From Bacteroidales bacterium (GTDB taxonomy: Bacteria > Bacteroidota > Bacteroidia > Bacteroidales > JAADGE01), in contig JAOZQB010000042.1 in the NCBI GenBank assembly GCA_029932445.1, positions 1 to 16,862 on the forward strand: DNA of 16,862 bases, given 5' to 3'. A program made the position numbers and the translations under genes. This document shows, piece after piece, positions 1 through 6,896 of this stretch. The notes beneath the pieces are model-generated. The model was given only the letters and a program-made list of their open reading frames with translations, did no database searches and was not told the origin of the DNA. Each line of letters starts with the position of its first letter. Positions within the stretch are counted from its first letter, which is position 1.

Positions 1-747
1 TTCATTGATTAACCCACGCGGTGTATTATTTTCAGCCGTCACAACTCCAGGTTCTATAACTTCATCAGTTTTTCCGGCTTTATAAGAATATTCAACAGCA
101 TCAAGTACATTTGTATATTTATTACCGATTCCGTCAGTCATCAAATCGTAACCTTTTTTTATTCTGTCCCAACGCTTATCTCTGTCCATCGTAAAATATC
201 TTCCGATGAGAGTAGCGATTTTACCGTTTGATGTTTTAAGATGATTTTCTAATTTTTCGATAAATTGAATACCGCTTCTCGGGTCTGTATCTCTGCCGTC
301 TGTAATGGCATGGATATAAACGTCTTTTAAACCGTAATCATGTGTTAAATCACATAATTTATAAAGATGCTTTTGTGAAGAATGCACGCCGCCGTCGGAA
401 ACCAATCCGAGAAAATGGACAGCTTTATTATTTTTTTTTGCATATTCAAAAGCTTCTTTTAAAACAGGATTTTCAGCAATGCTGTTATCGGCAACAGCTT
501 TGTTAATTTTAACCAAATCTTGATAAACAACACGTCCGGCACCGATATTCATGTGTCCGACTTCAGAATTTCCCATTTGTCCGTCCGGTAATCCGACATT
601 TTCGCCGTAAGTTTTTAATTGAGAATTCGGATAGTTTTTCAATAAGTTGTCGATATAAGGTGTTTCGCCTTGAAAAATAGCATCTGCTTTATCATGTTTT
701 CCGATACCCCATCCGTCGAGGATCATAAGTAATGTTTTGTTTGTCAT
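1..747 (-). CDS. gpmI: 2,3-bisphosphoglycerate-independent phosphoglycerate mutase, N-terminal 249 residues (cut by window edge)
   Basis: This enzyme interconverts 3- and 2-phosphoglycerate in cytoplasmic glycolysis and gluconeogenesis, using two metal ions and a phosphoserine intermediate. The reading frame starts at the ATG at 747 and stays open to base 1, so the C-terminal half (family length is about 505-515 residues) lies outside. The N-terminus reads LLMILDGWG with the metal-binding Asp11. The nucleophile is Ser61 in GNSEVGH (60-65). The phosphotransferase-domain motifs follow: SDGGVHS (117-123, with His122), ITDGRDTDPRS (148-158) and RYFTMDRDKRW (183-193). These are the standard iPGM substrate and metal residues, and nothing is missing in the visible part. 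The 323 bases upstream are non-coding, so it probably has its own promoter, but I could not find a convincing TAnnTTTG box there. Confidence 0.97.
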   Translation of the reverse strand, partial: MTNKTLLMILDGWGIGKHDKADAIFQGETPYIDNLLKNYPNSQLKTYGENVGLPDGQMGNSEVGHMNIGAGRVVYQDLVKINKAVADNSIAENPVLKEAFEYAKKNNKAVHFLGLVSDGGVHSSQKHLYKLCDLTHDYGLKDVYIHAITDGRDTDPRSGIQFIEKLENHLKTSNGKIATLIGRYFTMDRDKRWDRIKKGYDLMTDGIGNKYTNVLDAVEYSYKAGKTDEVIEPGVVTAENNTPRGLINE

Positions 748-1070
748 TTATTTTGTGTATAAAGTTTAAAGTATAATGGTTAACTGATTATTTGTTGCTT
801 TAATTTGTGTCTGTCTATAAAATCTAAAATGTTGTTATTTTTATATGACTTTCTTTTTTTTATATGAGATATGAGTATTGAAATTTTATTTCGCTTATAT
901 TTAATGAATTATCGAAGATGATTTTCTCATATCTCTAAATTTATAAAAGCCATACTTTACAGACAAACTCAAATTAGAGATTGAAAGTTTCAAATATCAA
1001 TCTACAAGCAATCTCATTCTATCTCATCTCAATCTGTTTTATTTGTATGATTTAAATTAATAAATTCCAA
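748..1070. other. Non-coding gap upstream of gpmI, with AGATTG/CAATCT and ATCTCAT repeats
   Basis: No convincing reading frame lies in these 323 bases. The sequence is very A+T rich. Visible structure: CAATCT starts at 998, 1009 and 1030 (steps of 11 and 21 bases), its inverse AGATTG lies at 978-983, and ATCTCAT occurs at 1011 and 1021. A 10-bp inverted repeat (866-875 with 926-935) has a 50-base spacer. The gap must hold the gpmI promoter and the 3' end of the preceding minus-strand gene. No hairpin with a T-run suitable for a terminator was seen. Confidence 0.5.
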
Positions 1071-1550
1071 TTACGGATAAAAAACAGGTTCAATTTTCGT
1101 AAATTTCTTAATTTCAAAGTATTTTCTTTTTCCTTTGTAAACATATGAAAATAAAGCTTCACCTTCATATTCTTTCGGAACAGGATGTTTTTCAATCAAG
1201 CAATTGTCTTTATCTTCTTTCGTTTCAAAAGGCATACGTTTATGAACTTCGTCTTTATTAATTCTTATAGTTATTGTATCACCTTTTGAGAATAAGTTAT
1301 TTCGCATTTTCTTTCCTTTTTGGAAACTTTGGACTTCAAAGTAATTTTTACCAACCCATATTTTATCAAAAATAAGATTGTCGGAATTTACGGCAGGAAT
1401 AATCGTAAGCTCATAATACGTGCCGAAACCGGTAGATTCTCTGCCCCCATGCCATTCTTGCGAAGTTGCTCTTATCAATTCAAATTTTTTAAAACAATTA
1501 TTATTGCTAATCGATATAAATGAAAATAATAAAATAACCGTAACTTTCAT
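1071..1550 (-). CDS. Small exported protein of unknown function (159 aa)
   Basis: I do not recognise a named family. The ATG at 1550 begins a short hydrophobic signal-like segment (residues 2-14) followed by Asn-Asn-Asn-Cys19. The Cys could mark a lipoprotein, but the residues before it (NNN) are not a normal lipobox, so a plain signal peptide or a degenerate lipobox are both possible. The mature part is a single small domain, rich in alternating hydrophobic and polar residues. It has a distinctive stretch SQEWHGGRE (about 30-38) followed by GFGTYYEL and later a basic KGKRKYFEI segment near the end. This pattern suggests an all-beta periplasmic or outer-envelope protein; that is inference. 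It has its own promoter-like sequence 20 bases upstream, so it is probably expressed separately from murI-rnhB, which it follows by 51 bases. Confidence 0.75.
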   Translation of the reverse strand: MKVTVILLFSFISISNNNCFKKFELIRATSQEWHGGRESTGFGTYYELTIIPAVNSDNLIFDKIWVGKNYFEVQSFQKGKKMRNNLFSKGDTITIRINKDEVHKRMPFETKEDKDNCLIEKHPVPKEYEGEALFSYVYKGKRKYFEIKKFTKIEPVFYP

Positions 1551-1569
1551 AATGTTGTATTTTAGAAGA

Positions 1570-1601
1570 CAAAAATATCTTTTTTATGAATAGGTGTCAA
1601 A
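1570..1601 (-). promoter_or_regulatory. Bacteroidota-type promoter for the gene at 1071-1550
   Basis: On the minus strand TTTG (1598-1601), a 20-base spacer and TATTTTTG (1570-1577) match the Bacteroidota -33/-7 consensus TTTG-N19-20-TAnnTTTG. The -7 box ends 19 bases before the ATG at 1550 and the -33 box directly abuts the rnhB stop codon. This is the best full promoter match in the window. Confidence 0.6.
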
Positions 1602-2204
1602 TTAATTGAAGTTTATTTTTTTTTGTGTTGAAAGAAGTTTGAATGTTTTACGGTGATATTTTGTGATACCGAATTCTGCAATTGCTTTTCTGTGTAATAT
1701 AGTAGGGTATCCCTTATTTCTATCCCAATGATATTCAGGATGTTTAGTATGAAGATCTCTCATAAATTCATCACGAAACGTTTTTGCCAAAATTGATGCT
1801 GCAGCAATTGACATATATTTTCCGTCACCTTTGATGATACATTTATGCGGGATATTTTGATAGGGTTTAAATCGATTTCCGTCAACAAGAATATGTTCGG
1901 GTCGGATTTTTAATTGCTCAATTGCCGAATGCATTGCTTTGACAGAGGCATTCAGAATGTTTATTTTGTCAATTTCGTTATTGTCAACTGATGCTACTGC
2001 CCATGCAAGTGCATCATTTTTAATCATTTCTTTAAGTTTGTTTCTTTTTTTTTCGGAGAGTTTTTTAGAATCATCCAGAAACTCATTTTTGTAATTTTTC
2101 GGCAAAATAACGGCTGCTGCATAAACAGGGCCTGCCAAACAACCTCTGCCGGCTTCATCGCAACCGACTTCAATAGCTCCTTTATTTAAGTATGGCTTCA
2201 GCAA
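1602..2204 (-). CDS. rnhB: Ribonuclease HII
   Basis: RNase HII nicks the RNA strand of RNA-DNA hybrids, including single ribonucleotides left in DNA, in the cytoplasm. At 200 residues it has normal length and covers the whole fold. The catalytic acidic residues are visible: Asp16 and Glu17 in GCDEAGRG (14-21), Asp108 in LVDGN and Asp127 in KGDGKYMSIAAASILAK. The start is a TTG at 2204. No ATG lies ahead of the catalytic motif, and the resulting N-terminus (MLKPYLNKG, then the family core) fits Bacteroidota RNase HII proteins as I know them. It begins five bases after the murI stop codon, so the two are very probably co-transcribed and perhaps translationally coupled, which would suit a weak TTG start. 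Confidence 0.97.
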   Translation of the reverse strand: MLKPYLNKGAIEVGCDEAGRGCLAGPVYAAAVILPKNYKNEFLDDSKKLSEKKRNKLKEMIKNDALAWAVASVDNNEIDKINILNASVKAMHSAIEQLKIRPEHILVDGNRFKPYQNIPHKCIIKGDGKYMSIAAASILAKTFRDEFMRDLHTKHPEYHWDRNKGYPTILHRKAIAEFGITKYHRKTFKLLSTQKKINFN

Positions 2205-2209
2205 TTTGA

Positions 2210-3019
2210 TTATAAATATTTTTTTTGAAGTTTTATTTTTTCATCAAAAAACATTTCTGCTAAAGTTTCAAAAAAATCAGTATAATCGGAAACAAAAAAT
2301 TCGTGATAGGGAATTTTGTTTTCAGTATTCAGAATTTTATTTTCTGTCAATATATCTTTTAGCTTTCGTGCAACAATTTCGGAAGAATCGATAACGCTTG
2401 TTTTGAAATTGTAAAATTTACGAATTTGATTTTTGATTACCGGATAATGTGTACAAGCTAAAATTAAAGCATCAATATTTTCCAGTTTTTTGTTTGAAAG
2501 ATATTCTTTGATTACCGCATTACTGATGTTATCGTATATAAATCCTTCTTCGATAAGCGGTACAAGCAATGGTGTTGCTAATGCAACTATTTTTTTTTCG
2601 GAATTGATGTCATTAATTTTTTTTGTGTAAATACCGGCAGATACGGTTCCTTTTGTACCTATTACACCAACTTTTTTAAGCTCGTTTTTATTCGCGACAA
2701 ATTCGGCAGCAGGGTCAATAACATTAAGAACAAGAGCTTTGTTTTTTGCCTTTTCTTTTACGGCTTCGTATGCGGCTGCCGATGCCGTGTTACATGCAAT
2801 TAATATAAGTTTGCAATTTTTTTCAAGTAAAAAATCAGTAATTCGAAGTGCATATTTTTTAACGGTCTCAAAAGATTTATCGCCGTATGGTAAATGTGCG
2901 GTATCTCCGAAATATATAATTTTTTCATTCGGGAGTATTTTTTTTACTGCAGAAGCAACGGTTAAACCGCCGGCTCCCGAATCAAAAATACCGATTGCTT
3001 GTGAACTTGACAATTGCAT
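2210..3019 (-). CDS. murI: Glutamate racemase
   Basis: MurI converts L-glutamate to D-glutamate, a peptidoglycan building block, by a cofactor-independent two-cysteine mechanism in the cytoplasm. At 269 residues it is full length. The N-terminal motif IGIFDSGAGG (9-18) carries the conserved Asp13 and Ser14. The catalytic cysteines are Cys76 in IACNTASA and Cys189 in ACTHYP, and YFGDTAHLPYG (36-46) and the TPLLVPLIEEG segment (149-159) are also typical. The ATG at 3019 lies 86 bases after the stop of the upstream ompH gene, with a strong hairpin between them. murI therefore either ends the bamA-ompH transcript by read-through or has its own promoter. Placement beside bamA and ompH is a recurring Bacteroidota arrangement. 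Confidence 0.97.
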   Translation of the reverse strand: MQLSSSQAIGIFDSGAGGLTVASAVKKILPNEKIIYFGDTAHLPYGDKSFETVKKYALRITDFLLEKNCKLILIACNTASAAAYEAVKEKAKNKALVLNVIDPAAEFVANKNELKKVGVIGTKGTVSAGIYTKKINDINSEKKIVALATPLLVPLIEEGFIYDNISNAVIKEYLSNKKLENIDALILACTHYPVIKNQIRKFYNFKTSVIDSSEIVARKLKDILTENKILNTENKIPYHEFFVSDYTDFFETLAEMFFDEKIKLQKKYL

Positions 3020-3041
3020 TGTTAAACAATTCTGTTTTAAA

Positions 3042-3087
3042 ATTAAACCTGCATTTGTCAGAATTTTAACAAAAATGCAGGTTTAAT
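3042..3087 (-). terminator. 15-bp perfect hairpin between ompH and murI, likely terminator or attenuator
   Basis: Bases 3042-3056 pair perfectly with 3073-3087 (core AAACCTGCATTT / AAATGCAGGTTT) around a 16-base loop. Read on the minus strand, the stem comes 18 bases after the ompH stop codon and is followed by a short T-run (TTTT, partly inside the stem) and then the murI start 20 bases later. The short T-run makes it a weaker intrinsic terminator than the one at 8373-8436. It could instead protect the 3' end of the ompH message. Confidence 0.6.
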
Positions 3088-3105
3088 ATGATTTTTTTAA
3101 AATGT

Positions 3106-3642
3106 TTATTTGACGGCAATTTTTTTCTTAACTGCATCAGTAACATCAATTGCTTGTGTTTTTGAAATATAAAGCAATGTTGATTCGTCAAAAATCATTG
3201 TATAAGCACCTTCTTCAGCAACATCTTTAATTGCTTTTTGAACTTTTTCCGTAATGGGAGTTAACAATTCAACTTGCTTATCATTAATGGCTTTTTGAGC
3301 ACTTTGTTCATATGATTGCATTCGTTGTTGCAGACTCATAAGCTCACTTTGTTTGTCTTGCATGGTTAATTCGTCCCATTTTTCCGGACTTGCATCAGCT
3401 AATTGGCTGTTTTCGACAACATCTTGATATTTTTTTTGATATTCGGCTTGCATATCCTGAAAACGTTTTGTGTGTTTCTCAGTTAAAGCTTTTAAATCGG
3501 CCTGAGCTTTCTTAGTTTCAGGCATTCCTTCAACCAATTTTTGAGAATTGGTATATCCGAATTTTATCTTTTGAGCTGAAACGGTACTGAAAGCGGTTGA
3601 TAAAAATATCAGTACAACACTTAATCCTATTAATTTTTTCAT
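3106..3642 (-). CDS. Skp/OmpH-family periplasmic chaperone (distal copy)
   Basis: OmpH/Skp proteins form trimers in the periplasm that grip unfolded outer-membrane proteins in long coiled-coil arms and deliver them to BamA. This 178-residue product has a clear signal peptide (residues 1-23, ending VSA before Gln24). It continues with the short beta segment FGYTNSQKLVEGMPE typical of the family and a long heptad-rich, charged helical region (about 45-140). It closes with the conserved EGAYTMIFDES segment that completes the small beta body. It lies 26 bases downstream of a second ompH-like gene. The two share layout but differ widely in sequence, so they are old paralogs rather than a recent duplication. 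Tandem ompH genes after bamA are usual in Bacteroidota. Confidence 0.9.
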   Translation of the reverse strand: MKKLIGLSVVLIFLSTAFSTVSAQKIKFGYTNSQKLVEGMPETKKAQADLKALTEKHTKRFQDMQAEYQKKYQDVVENSQLADASPEKWDELTMQDKQSELMSLQQRMQSYEQSAQKAINDKQVELLTPITEKVQKAIKDVAEEGAYTMIFDESTLLYISKTQAIDVTDAVKKKIAVK

Positions 3643-3668
3643 CTTCTTTTGTTATGTTTAATTATTAA

Positions 3669-4178
3669 TTAATATCCTAATTTTTTTAATATATCATCGC
3701 TGATATCAAATTTCGGATCTGTATAAATTAAGGACATATCAGCCGATTTGTCAAAAATAAATCCGTAATTTCCTTCAGTGGCAATTTCTTTTATGGCATT
3801 ATAAACTTCGTCCTGTATGGGTTTTACAAGTTCTTTTCTTTTATTGAAAAGTTCCCCTTCATTTCCGAAATATTTTTCTTTTAGATCATTGGCTTCTTTT
3901 TCAAGATTTATGATTTCATCTTCTCTTTGTTTTTTCATTTCAGCTGAAAGTAATGCAATTTCGGTTTGATAATTTTTGTATTTATTGTCAACTTCTTTGT
4001 ATTTGGCTTCAACCTCTTTTTGCCATACTTTTGAATATTCGTTTAATTTGGTTTGAGCATTTTCATAAGCAGGGATTTTACTTAAAATATATTCTGTATC
4101 AACATAGGCATTTTTTTGAGAAAATGCCGGGATTGTAAAAACGACTGCGAGAATTACTGTTACTATTGATTTTTTCAT
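3669..4178 (-). CDS. Skp/OmpH-family periplasmic chaperone (bamA-proximal copy)
   Basis: Predicted periplasmic chaperone for outer-membrane proteins, 169 residues. The signal peptide spans about 1-20 (MKKSIVTVILAVVFTIPAFS). The beta segment NAYVDTEYILSKIPAYE follows, then a Lys/Glu-rich coiled coil (about 40-125), and finally the family's closing motif EGNYGFIFDKS (about 137-147). It is the first gene after bamA, separated by 107 bases in which I see no hairpin or convincing promoter box. Co-transcription with bamA is therefore likely. The spacing to the next ompH gene is only 26 bases. Known in the family: many Bacteroidota have two or three such genes in a row; whether the copies serve different clients is not known from sequence. 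Confidence 0.9.
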   Translation of the reverse strand: MKKSIVTVILAVVFTIPAFSQKNAYVDTEYILSKIPAYENAQTKLNEYSKVWQKEVEAKYKEVDNKYKNYQTEIALLSAEMKKQREDEIINLEKEANDLKEKYFGNEGELFNKRKELVKPIQDEVYNAIKEIATEGNYGFIFDKSADMSLIYTDPKFDISDDILKKLGY

Positions 4179-4285
4179 TTTTTCAAATTTTAAAGTTTAA
4201 CATCTTGTACGTTTAAAAAATACATTGAGTATTTTCATTATAACAGATACAAAAATGGTGCAAAAAAAATTTAAATGTTAATAAA

Positions 4286-6754
4286 TTAGAATTGTTGTCC
4301 CATCGTAAAATGGAATTCGCTTCCGTGAGGTCCTATTTCTCCCGGTTGCGGGTCGAATCCGTATCCCCAATCAAAACCTAATTGGCCTAACATCGGTAAG
4401 AAAATTCTTACACCGACACCTGCAGACCTTTTCATTATGAAAGGGTTAAATGTTTTTGTATCATGCCAAGCATTTCCTGCTTCAGCAAATGCTAAAGCAA
4501 ATATAGTGGCACTTTCACTGTTAATGACAGGATATCTTAATTCCATTGTGTATTTAGTGTAAATATTTGCTCCGTCTGCGGGTGTTAATTCCCCGTCTTT
4601 GTAACCTCTTAAACCGACAATATCAACACCGTATGTATAATATGCCATTCCGCTTCCTCCGACACGATAACCTCCTAAAGGTGAATAGCCGATTTTCTTA
4701 TTATAATAACCGAGATAACCGAATTCTGTTTTAGTATGGAAAACTAAATCACCCCAAATTTGTGTGAACCATCGAGCTTTAAATGTCCATTTATGGTATT
4801 CAATCCATTTGTATTTTTCTTGATCAGACAATGACGGATAATCTTTATTCCCGAAAAGTGAATATGGAGGCGTTAATTCCAATCCTAAAGAAAATTCTGA
4901 TCCTCTTCTTGAATATAAGGGATTATCAACCGAGTTACGTCCAAATGTTGTACTGATTGTAAAATTATTATAACTTCCGTTTGTAATGTCTCTTATATAT
5001 GAGCGGTAAAGCCAATCATCTAATTTATAATGTTGATACCCTAAAGCATGGTAGAGCGTAAAATAATTGTCGGGCCATTTCAATCTTCTTCCGAAACCAA
5101 CGGAAATACCGGCAACTTTTGCAGTTTGCAGATTTTCGGGATGAAGGTTGTAATATGTTTTATTCGTTTGAATATTATAATAAAAAGAAACGGATAAGGA
5201 GTTTGGTTTTTTGCCTCCTAACCAAGGTTCTTGAAAAGAAACACTGTAATATTGATAAGCAGAACCGTTTGTTTGAGCATTCAGACTTAATTTTTGTCCG
5301 TCACCGGTAGGAAGCGGCCGCCATGCTTTCTTCTCAAATATGTTTTGAATAGAGAAATTATTGAAACTTAAACCTAAACGACCGACTAACATTCCTGCAC
5401 CCCAACCGCCGGAAATTTCAACTCTGTCATTGCCTCTTTCAACCAATGAATATTCCAAATCAACGGTTCCGTTTGAAGGGTTTGGTATCGGCGTGGGAAT
5501 AATCTGTTCAGGATCAAAATGGCCCAAAGTTGCAAGTTCTCTTACGGAACGAATGATATCACTTTTGCTGAAAAGTTCCCCGGGAACGGTATATAATTCT
5601 CGACGAATTACATTATCATTTGTTCGGTCATTACCTTTTATCGTAATTTTGTTAATGCGCGCTTTAGGTCCTTCATACATTCTGAGTTCAATATCAACCG
5701 AATCGTTTTCAATCTTTTTTTCAACAGCTCTTATGTTAAAAAATAAATAACCGTTATCCATGTATAAATTGCCTACGGCATCAGCATCAACCGTCATTCT
5801 GTTGTTTAATTTTTCCTGATCGTATATATCTCCTTTTTTAATTTGTAATTTTTTATTTAATAATGCGGTGGAGTAAATTGAATTACCAATCCATTTAATG
5901 TCTCTGAAAAAATATTGTTTTCCTTCATCAACTTTGATGTATATGTTTAAATTTCGGTCATTTGCATCATAAACAGAATCAACGACAATTTTTGCATCTC
6001 TGTAGCCTTCTTTATTATATGCTGCAATCAATTTTTTCTTATCATCTTCGTATTTTGATTCAATATATTTTGAGGGTTTAAATAAACCGTACCACCTTCG
6101 TTCTTTAGTGTCTTTTAATTTAAACCACTTAAGTCGCCACATTTTAAAAACGGTATTTCCGTCGATGGTTAAGTTCTCAATTCTTGTTTTTTTAAATTTA
6201 TCAATATAAATATTTAAAATAACGGCATTTTGATAAGTTGTATCTTGTTTTTTAAAGATTCGTATTTTTGTTTTTGAAAAACCTTTATCTGCATAATATT
6301 GTTTGATGATATTTTCGGAAAGCACAAGTGTATTTTGGGTGATTTGTCTTCCTTTAACTAAATTTAATTTATCATTAAGTTCTTCTTGATCTGAATTTTT
6401 TATTCCGTAGTATTTAACTTCCGAAAGTCGAGGACGTTCTTCAAGACTGATTTCTAACCATATTTTATTCCCTTCTGTTTTTACGGAATAAATTTTTACG
6501 TCAGAAAACATTTTTTGTTCCCACAGTTTTTTTATTGCATACGTTATTTCATCACCGGGAATCATTACTTTTTGGCCAACGGATAAACCGGTTACATGAA
6601 TTAAAGCCGTATTGTCAAGATATCGAATTCCTTTGGTTTGAATTCCGGCAATTTCATACTCTTGAGGATTTTCGTAGTCAAAATCTTCTTGAGCAAAGCC
6701 GGTTAAAATATAAAATGAAATAAGAAACAGAGATAGAATTACTTTTTTGAACAT
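4286..6754 (-). CDS. bamA: Outer-membrane protein assembly factor BamA (Omp85)
   Basis: BamA is the outer-membrane core of the machine that folds and inserts beta-barrel proteins. I chose the ATG at 6754 (822 residues) because it gives a proper signal peptide, MFKKVILSLFLISFYILTGFAQ; the frame stays open 27 codons further upstream, but that extension would bury the signal. Five POTRA repeats can be placed roughly at 34-106, 107-187, 188-278, 279-361 and 362-438. The third carries the extra basic loop often seen in Bacteroidota. The 16-strand barrel follows from about 443. The barrel loop signature is GLRGYKDG (LRGY at 715-718), and the last strand ends in the aromatic beta-signal HFTMGQQF with a terminal Phe. 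Genes for its chaperone partners lie directly downstream. A promoter-like box and two inverted repeats lie just upstream. Confidence 0.97.
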   Translation of the reverse strand: MFKKVILSLFLISFYILTGFAQEDFDYENPQEYEIAGIQTKGIRYLDNTALIHVTGLSVGQKVMIPGDEITYAIKKLWEQKMFSDVKIYSVKTEGNKIWLEISLEERPRLSEVKYYGIKNSDQEELNDKLNLVKGRQITQNTLVLSENIIKQYYADKGFSKTKIRIFKKQDTTYQNAVILNIYIDKFKKTRIENLTIDGNTVFKMWRLKWFKLKDTKERRWYGLFKPSKYIESKYEDDKKKLIAAYNKEGYRDAKIVVDSVYDANDRNLNIYIKVDEGKQYFFRDIKWIGNSIYSTALLNKKLQIKKGDIYDQEKLNNRMTVDADAVGNLYMDNGYLFFNIRAVEKKIENDSVDIELRMYEGPKARINKITIKGNDRTNDNVIRRELYTVPGELFSKSDIIRSVRELATLGHFDPEQIIPTPIPNPSNGTVDLEYSLVERGNDRVEISGGWGAGMLVGRLGLSFNNFSIQNIFEKKAWRPLPTGDGQKLSLNAQTNGSAYQYYSVSFQEPWLGGKKPNSLSVSFYYNIQTNKTYYNLHPENLQTAKVAGISVGFGRRLKWPDNYFTLYHALGYQHYKLDDWLYRSYIRDITNGSYNNFTISTTFGRNSVDNPLYSRRGSEFSLGLELTPPYSLFGNKDYPSLSDQEKYKWIEYHKWTFKARWFTQIWGDLVFHTKTEFGYLGYYNKKIGYSPLGGYRVGGSGMAYYTYGVDIVGLRGYKDGELTPADGANIYTKYTMELRYPVINSESATIFALAFAEAGNAWHDTKTFNPFIMKRSAGVGVRIFLPMLGQLGFDWGYGFDPQPGEIGPHGSEFHFTMGQQF

Positions 6755-6781
6755 TAGGATTGATTTTCGATTTTGTATAAC

Positions 6782-6805
6782 TGTCATAAAACGTTTATTA
6801 TGACA
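6782..6805. repeat. 8-bp inverted repeat in the bamA leader
   Basis: TGTCATAA (6782-6789) and TTATGACA (6798-6805) flank an 8-base spacer whose middle is AACGTT. It lies 27-51 bases upstream of the bamA start, downstream of the TATATTTG box, so it would be in the transcribed leader. It could be a protein site or an RNA hairpin; it has no T-run. Confidence 0.4.
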
Positions 6806-6832
6806 TATTGTTACATAAGTATAAAATTTTTG

Positions 6833-6840
6833 CAAATATA
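6833..6840 (-). promoter_or_regulatory. Possible -7 box (TATATTTG) for bamA
   Basis: TATATTTG on the minus strand fits the Bacteroidota -7 consensus TAnnTTTG exactly, 78 bases ahead of the bamA ATG. No TTTG lies at the proper 19-20 base spacing upstream. Instead that space is filled by the 14-bp inverted repeat at 6843-6875, which suggests either a regulated promoter or a chance match. Confidence 0.4.
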
Positions 6841-6842
6841 AT

Positions 6843-6875
6843 ATTTGTTTTCAAATAGAAGATTTGAAAACAAAT
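6843..6875. repeat. 14-bp perfect inverted repeat between uppS and bamA
   Basis: ATTTGTTTTCAAAT (6843-6856), five bases AGAAG, then its exact reverse complement ATTTGAAAACAAAT (6862-6875). Each arm is itself a small palindrome (ATTTG, four bases, CAAAT), so the site presents four related half-sites. As RNA it forms a 14-bp stem with a 5-base loop, starting about 20 bases after the uppS stop, but no T-run follows on the minus strand. It ends two bases from the TATATTTG box. Confidence 0.6.
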
Positions 6876-6896
6876 GAAATGTATTAAAATAATAAA

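Noticed and set aside
866..935. 10-bp inverted repeat GAGATATGAG / CTCATATCTC
   Set aside because: The 50-base spacer, low complexity and lack of a T-run make a terminator unlikely; chance is plausible in such A+T-rich sequence.
1494..1550. Lipoprotein lipobox at Cys19 of the small exported protein
   Set aside because: The preceding residues are Asn-Asn-Asn rather than a small-residue lipobox, so lipidation is left open rather than called.
5361..5750. A 129-codon open frame on the plus strand within bamA
   Set aside because: It is antisense to conserved POTRA and barrel-coding sequence, has no recognisable protein features, and A+T-rich codon structure readily leaves the opposite strand open. 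The same applies to frames at 2739-3086, 8595-8879 and 15513-15806.
6755..6835. A longer bamA reading frame with 27 extra N-terminal residues
   Set aside because: The extension has no family resemblance, would place the signal peptide internally, and would run the coding region through an inverted repeat; the ATG at 6754 gives a normal exported protein.
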